The translations under genes were made by a program, and so were the position numbers. The notes beneath the pieces are model-generated. The model was not told where the DNA came from. It searched no databases and saw only the letters and a program-made list of their open reading frames with translations. Positions 8,273 through 16,431 of a DNA stretch of 64,000 bases are shown here, piece after piece (position 1 is the first letter of the stretch; the number at the start of each line of letters is the position of its first letter). The DNA comes from AC-32 sp963763475 (GTDB taxonomy: Bacteria; Actinomycetota; Thermoleophilia; Gaiellales; Gaiellaceae), in contig CAVXOR010000005.1 of NCBI GenBank assembly GCA_963763475.1, positions 1 to 64,000 on the forward strand. The letters run 5' to 3'.

Positions 8273-9653
8273 TGAGCACGCGTCGAAGGTGTACCGCGTC
8301 GCGGAGGAGCAGGGGCTCGACCCTAAGGAGTACGTCGACGAGATCGTCGAGAAGTACTGGCGTCAGCTGCCGAAGCAAGTCGACGCCGAGTACGACTTCT
8401 TCATCCGCACCACGGACGAAGGGCACAAGCGCTTCGTGCAGGAGTTCCTGCAGCGCATCTACGACAACGGCGATATCTACCAAGACGTCTATTCGGGCCT
8501 GTACTGCGTTCAGTGCGAGGAGTTCAAGTCGGAGTCCGAGCTCGTCGACGGCCTCTGCCCCGACCACGGCATCCCACCCGAGCGGATCGAGGAAAAGAAC
8601 TGGTTCTTCCGACTCTCGGCGTACCAGGACAAGCTGCTGCAGCTGTACGACGAGCGCCCGGATGTCGTCTTGCCGCGGTTCCGCTACAACGAGGCGCGTA
8701 GCTTCATCGAGGGCGGCCTCTCGGACTTCAGCGTCAGCCGCGCGGGCCAGCCGTGGGGCGTGCCGATCCCCTGGGACGAAGGGCAGGTCACCTATGTCTG
8801 GGTAGACGCCCTGATCAACTACCTGAGCGCGCTGACGTATGCGCGAGACGGGGAGGACCTGCGCGAGCAGTTCTGGCCGCACGTTCACCATCTGCTCGGC
8901 AAGGACATCCTCCGCTTCCACTGCGTCTTCTGGCCCGCGCTCCTGCTCGCAGCCGGCTACGAGGTGCCCCAGCAGCTGTTCGTGCACGGCTACCTGCTGC
9001 TCGACGATCGCAAGATCTCGAAGTCGCTCGGCAACGTGATCGATCCGCTCGACCTGATCGACGTCTACGGCTCGGACGCGGTCCGCTTCTGGGCTCTGAG
9101 GTCGGTCTCGTTCGGCCAGGACGGCAGCGCCTCGATCGATGCCCTCCACGAGCGCTATGAGCGCGAGCTCGGCAACGACCTCGGCAACCTCGTCTCCCGG
9201 ACGACGGCGATGGTCGCCCGCTACCGCGACGGGCGCATCGCGCCCGGACAACCGAACGAGGAGCTGCGGGCCACCCTCGAAGGTCTGCGAGCCAAGCTCG
9301 TCGAGCGCTTCGACAACTGGGATCTGACCGGCGCCCTCGACGACGCGTGGGAGCTCGTCCGCTGGCTCAATCGCCACGTCGAGCACACGGCCCCGTGGCA
9401 GCTCGCCAAGGACGAGGCCCGTGCCGCGGAGCTCGACGCCGTGCTCTACGACCTGGCGGACGGCTTGCGCGCGGTCGCCGTCGCGCTGTCGCCGTACCTG
9501 CCGCGGACGGCGCCCGAGATCCTGGCTGCGCTCGGTCAGCCGGTCGACCTCGCCCTCGAGCGGGTCGCGTACGGCCTGACCCCGTCGACCGACGGGATCG
9601 CCGCCGCGGCGCCGCTCTTCCCGCGGGTCGAGCAGCCGACCGCTGCGGCGTGA
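8130..9653 (+). CDS. metG: Methionyl-tRNA synthetase
   Basis: Class I synthetase that charges tRNA-Met. The HIGH motif appears as SPHIGHAYTT near the N-terminus, the KMSKS motif as DDRKISKSLGN, and a Cys-rich connective peptide as CVQCEEF with a later CPDHG. 507 residues, the short form without the C-terminal tRNA-binding domain. ATG 8130 has TATCAT eight bases upstream, so metG probably has its own leaderless promoter inside the end of the preceding gene. Its stop overlaps tatD in GTGA. Confidence 0.96.
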   Translation: MSYYLTTPIYYVNSSPHIGHAYTTIAADVLVRHHKQRGEETFFLTGTDEHASKVYRVAEEQGLDPKEYVDEIVEKYWRQLPKQVDAEYDFFIRTTDEGHKRFVQEFLQRIYDNGDIYQDVYSGLYCVQCEEFKSESELVDGLCPDHGIPPERIEEKNWFFRLSAYQDKLLQLYDERPDVVLPRFRYNEARSFIEGGLSDFSVSRAGQPWGVPIPWDEGQVTYVWVDALINYLSALTYARDGEDLREQFWPHVHHLLGKDILRFHCVFWPALLLAAGYEVPQQLFVHGYLLLDDRKISKSLGNVIDPLDLIDVYGSDAVRFWALRSVSFGQDGSASIDALHERYERELGNDLGNLVSRTTAMVARYRDGRIAPGQPNEELRATLEGLRAKLVERFDNWDLTGALDDAWELVRWLNRHVEHTAPWQLAKDEARAAELDAVLYDLADGLRAVAVALSPYLPRTAPEILAALGQPVDLALERVAYGLTPSTDGIAAAAPLFPRVEQPTAAA

Positions 9654-10396
9654 TCGACACGCACGCGCACCTCGACGCGTGCGCTGACCCGGCCGACGAG
9701 CTCGTCGCCCGAGCTCGCGAGGCCGGGGTCGAGCGCATCGTCTCGGTCGGGTCAGGGCTCGACTCCTGCCGCGAGACCCTCACCATCGCCGCGCGCCACG
9801 AGGGGGTTTTCGCGGCCCTCGGAATCCACCCGCATCAGGCGGCTGATCCCGATACGGCCAGGCTCGACGAGCTGCGCGAGCTCCTCGGCGACGAGCGCGC
9901 CGTCGCGGTCGGCGAGACCGGCCTCGACTTCTACCGCGACTACGCGCCGCACGAACGGCAACGCGAGCTCTTCGAACGCGAGCTCGAGCTGGCCGCAGAG
10001 CTGGGGAAGCCGGTTGTCGTGCACACGCGCGCGGCCTCCGAGGAGACGGCCGCCGCGCTGGAGCTCTTCGCCGGCACGGTCGTCCTGCACTGCTTCTCCG
10101 CGCCCGAGCTGCTGCCGGTCGCGCTGGAGCGCGGCTACTACGTCTCGTTCGCGGGCAACGTCACCTACCCGAAGGCCGAGGACCTGCGCGAGGCTGCGCG
10201 CGCCGTTCCGCGCGAGCGGCTGCTCTCCGAGACCGACAGCCCATACCTCGCGCCGCAACCGCGGCGCGGCCGGCCGAACGAGCCCGCGAACGTCGTCCAC
10301 ACGGTCAGGGCGTTGGCCGAGGCCAGAGGCGAGGACCCGGCCGACCTGGTTGCGCAGCTGGACGCCAACGCGAGCGCCGCCTTCGGCCTCCCGTGA
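9650..10396 (+). CDS. tatD: TatD-family metal-dependent DNase
   Basis: TatD hydrolases are two-metal nucleases. All metal ligands are visible: HAHLD at the N-terminus, GETGLDFYRD, VHTR, LHCFS and ETDSPYLAP. 248 residues. The GTG start at 9650 overlaps the metG stop and its own stop overlaps rsmA, each by 4 bp. The metG-tatD-rsmA-ispE order is common in Gram-positive bacteria. Confidence 0.93.
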   Translation: MIDTHAHLDACADPADELVARAREAGVERIVSVGSGLDSCRETLTIAARHEGVFAALGIHPHQAADPDTARLDELRELLGDERAVAVGETGLDFYRDYAPHERQRELFERELELAAELGKPVVVHTRAASEETAAALELFAGTVVLHCFSAPELLPVALERGYYVSFAGNVTYPKAEDLREAARAVPRERLLSETDSPYLAPQPRRGRPNEPANVVHTVRALAEARGEDPADLVAQLDANASAAFGLP

Positions 10397-11175
10397 GCCG
10401 ACCGGCCGCGAAGAAAGAGCTCGGCCAGCACTTCCTGGTCGACGAGAACCTGCTCGGCGTGATCGACCGGCTCGCCGGGCTCGGCGCCGAGGACGTAGTG
10501 CTCGAGGTCGGGCCGGGGCTAGGCGTGCTGACGACCTACGTCGCCGACCGCACCGCCCGGGTGCACGCGGTCGAGCTCGACCGCTCGCTGGAACCGCGCC
10601 TGCGAGAGGCGCTGGGCGACCGCGACAACGTCGAGCTCCACTTCGGCGACGCGCTTCGGCTCGACCTCGGCGCACTCGAGCCGCCGCCCACGAAGCTCGT
10701 CTCGAACCTGCCCTACAACATCGCCACGCCGTTGATCGTCGAGAGCCTCGACGGCCTGCCGAGCCTCCAGCTCTGGTGCGTGATGGTCCAGCGCGAAGTC
10801 GCCGACCGGTTCTTCGCGCAGCCGTCGACGAAGGCCTACGGCGCCGTCTCGGTGCTCGTCCAACTCGCTGCCGAGCGCACGGGGTTCCATCCGGTCTCGC
10901 GCACCGTCTTCCGGCCGCAGCCGAACGTGGACTCAGCCCTTGTTGCCTTCCGCCGCCGTGAGCTTCCGGCCGGCTTCCCGCGCGTAAAGCGGCTCGTGAC
11001 CGCCGCCTTCGCGCACCGGCGGAAGTGGCTCGCGAACTCGCTCGAGCTCGCCGCCGTCGCTACCCGCGACCAGTCGGCAGGGGCGCTCGCCGGCCTCGGC
11101 CGGAAACCGAATGTCCGCGCCGAGGAGCTCTCGCCGCCGGAGTTCGTGGCCCTCGCCGAGGCACTCGACGCGTGA
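10393..11175 (+). CDS. rsmA: 16S rRNA (adenine(1518)-N6/adenine(1519)-N6)-dimethyltransferase
   Basis: KsgA/RsmA dimethylates two adjacent adenines near the 3' end of 16S rRNA. Visible motifs are KKELGQHFLVDENLL, the SAM-binding VLEVGPGLGVLT, the catalytic NLPYNIATPL and FRPQPNVDSALV. 260 residues. The GTG start is in a GTGA overlap with tatD, and the stop overlaps ispE in the same way. Confidence 0.95.
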   Translation: MSRPAAKKELGQHFLVDENLLGVIDRLAGLGAEDVVLEVGPGLGVLTTYVADRTARVHAVELDRSLEPRLREALGDRDNVELHFGDALRLDLGALEPPPTKLVSNLPYNIATPLIVESLDGLPSLQLWCVMVQREVADRFFAQPSTKAYGAVSVLVQLAAERTGFHPVSRTVFRPQPNVDSALVAFRRRELPAGFPRVKRLVTAAFAHRRKWLANSLELAAVATRDQSAGALAGLGRKPNVRAEELSPPEFVALAEALDA

Positions 11176-11993
11176 ACCGTGCGCCCGCGACCGCGAAGCT
11201 GAATCTCGCGCTCGTCGTCGGGCCGCTCCGCGAGGACGGGAACCACGAGGTCGCGACGGTGCTGCAGCGCCTCGACCTGGCCGACCGTGTCTCGATCGAG
11301 CCGGCGGCCGAGCTCCGCATCGAGGGCTTCGCCGACGACACGCTCGTCCGCGATGCGCTGCAGCGCCTTGCCGAGGCCGCGGGCGCCGAGCCGCGCTGGC
11401 TTGCGCGGATCTGGAAGCACGTCCCGGTCGCGGCCGGCCTCGGCGGCGGCAGTTCGGACGCGGCGACGGCGCTGAGGCTCGCGAACGAGACCCTGGTCGA
11501 GCCGGTCTCGACCAAGCGCCTGCACGAGCTCGCCGCCGGCCTCGGCGCCGACGTCCCCTTCTTCCTCACCTCCGGCCCGCAGCTCGGCACCGGCACCGGC
11601 ACGAAGCTCGAGCCACTCGAGCTCCCGCAGGACTACTGGGTCGTCCTGCTCCTGCCGCAGGACGAGCGCAAGCCGTCCACGGCCTCGGTCTACGCCGCGT
11701 TCGACCGCCGCGACGGCGCCACGGACTTCGAGGAGCGGCTCGCCACCCTGCGCGACGCGCTCGCCGCTGCCAAGCGACCGCGCGACCTGGCCGCGCTGCC
11801 GCCGAACGACCTCGTCCAGTCGTCGCCGCATGCGGAGCGGCTGCTCGAGCTCGGGGCTTTTCGCGCCGACGTGAGCGGAGCCGGTCCGACGGTCTACGGC
11901 CTCTTCCTGCACCGCGCCCAGGCCGCCGCCGCGGAGCGCGAGCTTCGGTCTCTGGGGCGCACTTGGATCACCGTTCCCGCTTGGTACGGTTGA
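11172..11993 (+). CDS. ispE: 4-diphosphocytidyl-2-C-methyl-D-erythritol kinase
   Basis: IspE is the GHMP kinase of the MEP isoprenoid pathway. The sequence shows APATAKLNLAL at the start, the ATP-binding PVAAGLGGGSSDAATAL, GADVPFFL with the catalytic Asp, and SGAGPTVYGLF near the end. 273 residues. GTG start in GTGA with rsmA. The stop TGA overlaps the possible upstream ATG of the next gene. Confidence 0.94.
   Translation: MNRAPATAKLNLALVVGPLREDGNHEVATVLQRLDLADRVSIEPAAELRIEGFADDTLVRDALQRLAEAAGAEPRWLARIWKHVPVAAGLGGGSSDAATALRLANETLVEPVSTKRLHELAAGLGADVPFFLTSGPQLGTGTGTKLEPLELPQDYWVVLLLPQDERKPSTASVYAAFDRRDGATDFEERLATLRDALAAAKRPRDLAALPPNDLVQSSPHAERLLELGAFRADVSGAGPTVYGLFLHRAQAAAAERELRSLGRTWITVPAWYG
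11963..11990 (+). promoter_or_regulatory. Promoter inside the 3' end of ispE
   Basis: TTGGAT (11963-11968), a 16-base spacer and TACGGT (11985-11990) precede ATG 11999 by eight bases. This fits the near-leaderless pattern seen at many genes here and would let the small membrane protein be expressed apart from the metG-ispE group. Confidence 0.45.
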
Positions 11994-11998
11994 TGCAA

Positions 11999-12376
11999 AT
12001 GGACGCCAACGAGTCCCTTCAGCACCGCGGCACGGTCGAGCACGGCACGACGCGGTTCGGCCGCTGGCTGCAGGTGCGCCGGATCCGGATCACGCTCTGG
12101 ATCGCGGTGCTCGAGGGCCTGATCGTCGCCTTCACCAAGGACCTCTCCCGCTGGACGGTGATCGGGCTCGCGATCCCCGTGCTGGCCCTCTACATCTTCT
12201 GGGGCCGGGAGGCGCGCTCGCACACGGTCAGGCAGGTCCTCTGGATCGCGGCCGCGTCGCAGGCGCTTGCGGTGGTGGTCGTGATCCTGGCTTTCATCCT
12301 CAATTGGCTCGCGCTCCTGCTCGCCGCGATCTTCGCCGCGATCGCACTCCTCTTTTTGTTTTCGGACCGGGGCTAA
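11999..12376 (+). CDS. Small conserved-type membrane protein
   Basis: 125 residues with a charged N-terminus (MDANESLQHRG) and about four hydrophobic segments: ITLWIAVLEGLIVAF, VIGLAIPVLALYIFW, VLWIAAASQALAVVVVILAF and LLLAAIFAAIALLFLF. No family is recognised. ATG 11999 was chosen because TACGGT lies eight bases upstream; ATG 11993, overlapping the ispE stop, would add two residues. Confidence 0.7.
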   Translation: MDANESLQHRGTVEHGTTRFGRWLQVRRIRITLWIAVLEGLIVAFTKDLSRWTVIGLAIPVLALYIFWGREARSHTVRQVLWIAAASQALAVVVVILAFILNWLALLLAAIFAAIALLFLFSDRG

Positions 12377-12383
12377 GCTCCGC

Positions 12384-12705
12384 TGGCCAAGTGCCAAGGC
12401 ATCGCTTGCGATGCCGCCAAGAGGCCACGCCGGCCTTGCCGGCGGGGCCGTCTAACACCCGTTGTTGCGCAATCGGACATATTCAGTGGGGCGTAGCCAA
12501 GTGCTGAGGCATCGCTTGCGATGCCGCCAAGAGGCCACGCCGGCCTTGCCGGCGGGGCCGTCTAACACCCGTTGTTGCGCAATCGGACATATTCAGTGGG
12601 GCGTAGCCAAGTGCTGAGGCATCGCTTGCGATGCCGCCAAGAGGCCACGCCGGCCTTGCCGGCGGGGCCGTCTAACACCCGTTGTTGCGCAAACAGACAT
12701 ATTGG
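12384..12705 (+). repeat. Three tandem 110-bp repeats made of a tRNA-Gln 5' piece plus hairpins
   Basis: This is the only stretch above 300 bp without a gene. The motif GCCAAGTG recurs at 12386, 12496, 12606 and, inside the true tRNA, 12715 (periods 110, 110, 109). Copies 2 and 3 carry the first 25 bases of the adjacent tRNA-Gln (12487-12511, 12597-12621) with two mismatches, then diverge. Each copy holds two strong hairpins: GGCATCGC/GCGATGCC with a TT loop, and CGCCGGC/GCCGGCG with a CTT loop, the latter extended by GGCC/GGCC. The copies lack the 3' acceptor strand, so they are not functional tRNAs. A short open frame at 12304-12507 crosses them and is not a gene. Confidence 0.85.
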
Positions 12706-12779
12706 TGGGGCGTAGCCAAGTGGTAAGGCAGCGGGTTTTGGTCCCGCGATCCCAGGTTCGAATCCTGGCGCCCCAGCCA
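12706..12779 (+). tRNA. tRNA-Gln(TTG)
   Basis: A full cloverleaf is visible: acceptor TGGGGCG pairing with CGCCCCA, D-arm GCC/GGC, anticodon stem GCGGG/CCCGC with loop TTTTGGT (anticodon TTG at 12738-12740), and T-arm CCAGG/CCTGG with loop TTCGAAT. The 3' CCA is encoded (12777-12779). The U1-A72 pair fits a glutamine tRNA. It lies 8 bases upstream of the glmU start, so tRNA 3' processing would release a glmU mRNA with an 8-base leader. Confidence 0.97.
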
Positions 12780-12787
12780 TCTCACCG

Positions 12788-14122
12788 GTGACCCAGACCC
12801 CGCCCGCAGCGATCGTCCTGGCCGCCGGCCTCGGCACGCGCATGCGGTCGGAGACGCCGAAGCACCTGCACCCGTTGCTCGGCCGGCGGCTGGCCGAGTG
12901 GGTGATCGAGGCGGTGCGCGGGCTTGCGCCCGACCCGCTCGTGGTCGTCACCTCTCCGGACGCCCGGGACGCCTTCGAAGGCGAGACGGTCGCCGTGCAG
13001 GAGGAGCCGCGCGGCACCGGCGACGCAACGGCCGCGGCGCGCGCGAGCCTCGAGGGCTTCGCGGGCGACGTGCTCGTCGTCACCGGCGACGCGGCCACGA
13101 TCACGAGCGAGCTGCTGGGCGCACTGCTCGAGACACACCGTTCGGCCGGGGCGGCCGCGACCGTGCTCTCGTTCGAGCCGGCCCAGCCTGGCGCCTACGG
13201 CCGGGTCGTGCGTGATGGCGACGGCGCGCTGCAGGCGATCGTCGAGGCCCGCGACGCGAGCGACGACGAGCTGGCGATCCGCGAGGTCAACTCCTCGATC
13301 TACGTCTTCGGCGCCGCCAAGCTCTGGCCGGCGCTCGAGCGACTCGAGCCCCAGAACGCCCAGAGCGAGCTCTACCTGACCGATACGGTCCGCGATCTCG
13401 TCGGCGCGGGAGAGCCCGTCGCGGTGCACAAGGCCGACGATCCGGCCGCGGCAGAGGGCGTGAACACGCGCGCCGAGCTCGCCGCCGCCGCGGCCGTGCT
13501 GCGCGAGCGGATCAACCTCGGCCATATGCTGGCAGGCGCGACGATCGTCGATCCGGCGACGACGTGGATCGACCCGACCGTCGAGCTGGAGCCCGACTGC
13601 ACGATCCAGCCGTTCACCGTCCTGCGGGGTGGCACGAGCGTCGCCCGCGGGGCCGAGGTCGGCCCGCACGTGGTCGCCGTGGACTCGGCGATCGGCCCCG
13701 ACACGCTCGTCGGCCCCTTCTGTTACCTTCGCCCGGGAACGGTGCTGGAGACCGGCGCGAAGGCAGGCGCGTTCGTTGAGATCAAGAACTCGCGCATCGG
13801 GGAACGAACGAAGGTGCCGCACCAGTCGTACATCGGAGACGCGGAGATCGGCGCGGACACGAACATCGCGGCGGGCAACATCACGGTCAACTTCCCCCAT
13901 GAGCCCGGCAAGCCGAAAGGCCGGACGACGATCGGTCGCAACGTCAGGACCGGCGTCCACAATGCGTTCGTCGCACCCGTGGAGATCGGCGACGACGCGT
14001 GGATCGGGGCGGGCTCCGTGATCACGACGGACGTGCCGCCCGAGTCGCTCGCGGTCGCGCGGGCGCGGCAGGAGAACAAGGAAGGCTACGTGCGAAAGAA
14101 ACGGGAGCAGGAGGATGAGTGA
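12788..14122 (+). CDS. glmU: Bifunctional GlcNAc-1-P uridyltransferase / GlcN-1-P acetyltransferase
   Basis: GlmU makes UDP-GlcNAc for peptidoglycan. The N-terminal nucleotidyltransferase domain shows VLAAGLGTRMRSETPKHLHPL, EEPRGTGDAT and EVNSSIYVF. From about residue 250 a left-handed beta-helix of hexapeptide repeats follows, with YLRPGTVL, AFVEIKNSRIG, KVPHQSYIGDAEIG and the C-terminal ARARQENKEGY. The usual NYDG loop is replaced by NFPHEPGKPKGR. 444 residues. GTG start 8 bases after tRNA-Gln; overlaps prs by 8 bp. Confidence 0.95.
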   Translation: MTQTPPAAIVLAAGLGTRMRSETPKHLHPLLGRRLAEWVIEAVRGLAPDPLVVVTSPDARDAFEGETVAVQEEPRGTGDATAAARASLEGFAGDVLVVTGDAATITSELLGALLETHRSAGAAATVLSFEPAQPGAYGRVVRDGDGALQAIVEARDASDDELAIREVNSSIYVFGAAKLWPALERLEPQNAQSELYLTDTVRDLVGAGEPVAVHKADDPAAAEGVNTRAELAAAAAVLRERINLGHMLAGATIVDPATTWIDPTVELEPDCTIQPFTVLRGGTSVARGAEVGPHVVAVDSAIGPDTLVGPFCYLRPGTVLETGAKAGAFVEIKNSRIGERTKVPHQSYIGDAEIGADTNIAAGNITVNFPHEPGKPKGRTTIGRNVRTGVHNAFVAPVEIGDDAWIGAGSVITTDVPPESLAVARARQENKEGYVRKKREQEDE

Positions 14123-15161
14123 GGCGACGCTGCCCGGGCTCGAGACGGTCGAGCCGGTGCTGCCCGTGACCGAGCGCACGCCGTGGATCGAGCGCGGGCC
14201 GCAGAAGCGGCTGATGCTCTTCTCGGGCCGCTCGAACCCCGAGCTCGCCGAGCAGATCGCGGAGAAGCTCGGCGTCCATCTCGGTGAGGTGAAGCTGAAG
14301 ACCTTCGCCAACGGCGAGACCTACGTCCGCTACGTGGACTCGATCCGCGGCGGGGACGTCTTCATCGTCCAGTCGGGCAATCAACCGGTGAACGACCACC
14401 TGATGGAGCTGCTGATCATGATCCAGGCGGCGAAGCTCGCCTCGGCCAAGCGGATCACCGCCGTTGTCCCGTGGTTCCCGTACTCGCGCCAGGACAAGAA
14501 GTCGGCGCCGCGGGAGCCGATCACCGCCAAGCTGGTCGCGGACGCGCTCGAGACCGCCGGCGCCGACCGCGTGGTGACGATGGACCTGCACGCGGGCCAG
14601 ATCCAGGGCTTCTTCTCGATCCCGGTCGACCACATGACCGCGCTGCAGCTGTTCGCGCAGTACTACCGCGACAAGGGCCTGCAGGGCGACGGGATCGTGG
14701 CCGTCTCGCCCGATCCGGGCCGCGCGAAGATGGCGCGCCGCTTCGGCCAGATGCTCGAGGGCGACCTGGCGATCCTGAACAAGACCCGGCCCGGCCACGA
14801 CGAGGCCTCGGTGACCGAGGTGATCGGCCAGGTCGAGGGCAAGGTGGCGATCATGAGCGACGACATCGTCGTCACCGGCGGCACGCTGATCGCGGGCGCC
14901 GAGGCGCTGCTCGAGGCCGGTGCGACCGAGGTCTACGCCTGCGCGACGCACGGGCTCTTTCCCGGCAACGCCTTCGAGAAGCTCTCGGCCAGCAAGATCA
15001 AGCAGATCACCGTCACGAACACGGTCCCGATCGACCCGGTCAACCGGCCGGACAAGATCGACGTGCTGCCCGTCTCGAGCCTGCTGGCGGAGACGATCCT
15101 GAACGTCTTCGCAGACGACTCGGTCTCCGCGATCTTCGCGGGCGAGAACCAGCTCTTCTGA
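14115..15161 (+). CDS. prs: Ribose-phosphate pyrophosphokinase
   Basis: PRPP synthetase converts ribose 5-phosphate and ATP to PRPP. Clear motifs are SGRSNPELAEQIAEKLG, FANGETYV, PWFPYSRQDKK, REPITAKLVADAL, TMDLHAGQIQGFF and ATHGLFPGNAFEKL. 348 residues, with an N-terminal extension of about 30 residues compared with the enterobacterial enzyme. The ribose-phosphate loop reads DDIVVTGGTL where the usual form is DDMIDTGGTL, so a conserved Asp is Val. Next to glmU, as in many bacteria. Confidence 0.92.
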   Translation: MSEATLPGLETVEPVLPVTERTPWIERGPQKRLMLFSGRSNPELAEQIAEKLGVHLGEVKLKTFANGETYVRYVDSIRGGDVFIVQSGNQPVNDHLMELLIMIQAAKLASAKRITAVVPWFPYSRQDKKSAPREPITAKLVADALETAGADRVVTMDLHAGQIQGFFSIPVDHMTALQLFAQYYRDKGLQGDGIVAVSPDPGRAKMARRFGQMLEGDLAILNKTRPGHDEASVTEVIGQVEGKVAIMSDDIVVTGGTLIAGAEALLEAGATEVYACATHGLFPGNAFEKLSASKIKQITVTNTVPIDPVNRPDKIDVLPVSSLLAETILNVFADDSVSAIFAGENQLF

Positions 15162-16198
15162 CCAGGATCTGGGCCCTGGTCGCGGTGACCGCGGCCCTGA
15201 CGGCCGTGACTGCGGTCGCGCACTTCGCGGACGCGCCCGCGCTGCTGACCTTCGCGCTCGCGACGCTCGCCCTGGCCGGGCTGGCGTGGATCGTCTCCTT
15301 CGCCACCGAGCAGGTGGGGCAGCGCTACGGGCCGGGCGTGACCGGTGTGCTGCAGTCGACCCTCGGGAACCTGCCCGAGTTCTTCATCGTGATCTTCGCG
15401 CTCTCGGCGGGCGAGCTGGTGGTCGCGCGGGCCTCGATCCTCGGCTCGATCTTCGCCAACGCGCTGCTCGTGCTCGGGCTGGTGATCGTGGCCGGCTGCC
15501 ACGCCAGCAGCGACGGCGTGATGCGCTTCCACACGCGCCTGCCGAAGGACAACGCGCTCCTGATGCTGCTGGCGAGCTTCCTGATCGTGATCATCGGCCT
15601 CTCGGTCGCCACCGACGACAACGCGTCGACCCATGTGACGGCGATCTCGGTTGTCGGCGCGATCGCGCTCCTGCTCACGTACGGCGTCTGGCTCTTCGAC
15701 TACCTGCGCGGGGACCTGCCGCGCGAGGCCGGAGAGGCGCGCATTCCCCTGACTCGGGCGCTCGCGCTACTGGCCGTCGCCGGCGTCGCCTCGGCGTTCG
15801 TCTCCGACTGGTTCGTCTCGGCCCTTTCCCCGGCGATGGAGAAGATCGGCGTCTCGAAGGCGTTCGCGGGGCTGGTGGTGGTCGGGATCGCCGGCAACGC
15901 GGTGGAGAACACGACGGGGATCGTGCTCGCGCTGAAGGGCGAGGCCGATTTGGCGATCTCGGTGGTGAAGAACTCGGTCGCGCAGATCACCGCCTTCCTC
16001 TTCCCGGCCCTGGTGCTCGTCTCGCTGCTGTTCACCACGCAGCTCACGTTCGCGCTCGGCCCGGTCTACATCGGCGCGCTGCTGCTGACGGCGATCGCGC
16101 TCTGGCAGATCACGGCCGACGGCGAGGGAACGAGGTTCGAGGGCGTCGCCCTGGTCGCCTTCTACGTGATCCTGGCCGTGCTGGCCTTCTACGAGTAA
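15158..16198 (+). CDS. Ca2+/H+ (cation) antiporter, CaCA family
   Basis: An integral membrane exchanger with about ten hydrophobic segments and the two ion-binding alpha repeats of the Cax family: LQSTLGNLPEFFIVIFALSAGE and VVVGIAGNAVENTTGI, each with a G-N-x-x-E core. Up to 346 residues. No ATG, GTG or TTG exists near the expected N-terminus. CTG 15158 overlaps the prs stop as CTGA, the same geometry as the GTGA overlaps nearby, and is proposed as the start. The fallback is GTG 15185 (337 residues). Confidence 0.85.
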   Translation: MTRIWALVAVTAALTAVTAVAHFADAPALLTFALATLALAGLAWIVSFATEQVGQRYGPGVTGVLQSTLGNLPEFFIVIFALSAGELVVARASILGSIFANALLVLGLVIVAGCHASSDGVMRFHTRLPKDNALLMLLASFLIVIIGLSVATDDNASTHVTAISVVGAIALLLTYGVWLFDYLRGDLPREAGEARIPLTRALALLAVAGVASAFVSDWFVSALSPAMEKIGVSKAFAGLVVVGIAGNAVENTTGIVLALKGEADLAISVVKNSVAQITAFLFPALVLVSLLFTTQLTFALGPVYIGALLLTAIALWQITADGEGTRFEGVALVAFYVILAVLAFYE

Positions 16199-16227
16199 GT
16201 TCGGCTGCCCCGGGTAGGGGATCCGTC

Positions 16228-16404
16228 GTGCGCAGGTTCCCCCCGCTGCTCGTGCTGGTCTATCTCGGGATCGGGGTCGCGGTCGCGGCCGAGCGCAATT
16301 ACTTCCAGCACGTGCACGGCGTGCATGCAGTGGTCGCGGCGATTCTCGCGATCCTGCTCTGGCCGCTGCTGCTGCTCGATCTGATCACGATCAAGCGCAC
16401 CTAG
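16228..16404 (+). CDS. Very small membrane protein
   Basis: 58 residues from GTG 16228 with two hydrophobic segments (LLVLVYLGIGVAVA and AVVAAILAILLWPLLLL) joined by a polar stretch with HVHGVH. The function is unknown. It lies between cax and the cyclase-like regulator on the same strand. Length and hydrophobic pattern support it being real, but no family is recognised. Confidence 0.55.
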   Translation: MRRFPPLLVLVYLGIGVAVAAERNYFQHVHGVHAVVAAILAILLWPLLLLDLITIKRT

Positions 16405-16431
16405 CCTTCTGCAGGCGCGATAGTTGGGGCC

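Noticed and set aside
12304..12507. Short open frame crossing the repeat array
   Set aside because: Its sequence is the translated repeat; no start signal, no family.
12487..12705. Extra tRNA genes in the repeat units
   Set aside because: They have the 5' acceptor strand and D-arm only; no matching 3' acceptor strand, T-arm or plausible anticodon loop.
12384..12715. CRISPR array
   Set aside because: Units are contiguous 110-bp repeats without unique spacers and no cas genes are present.
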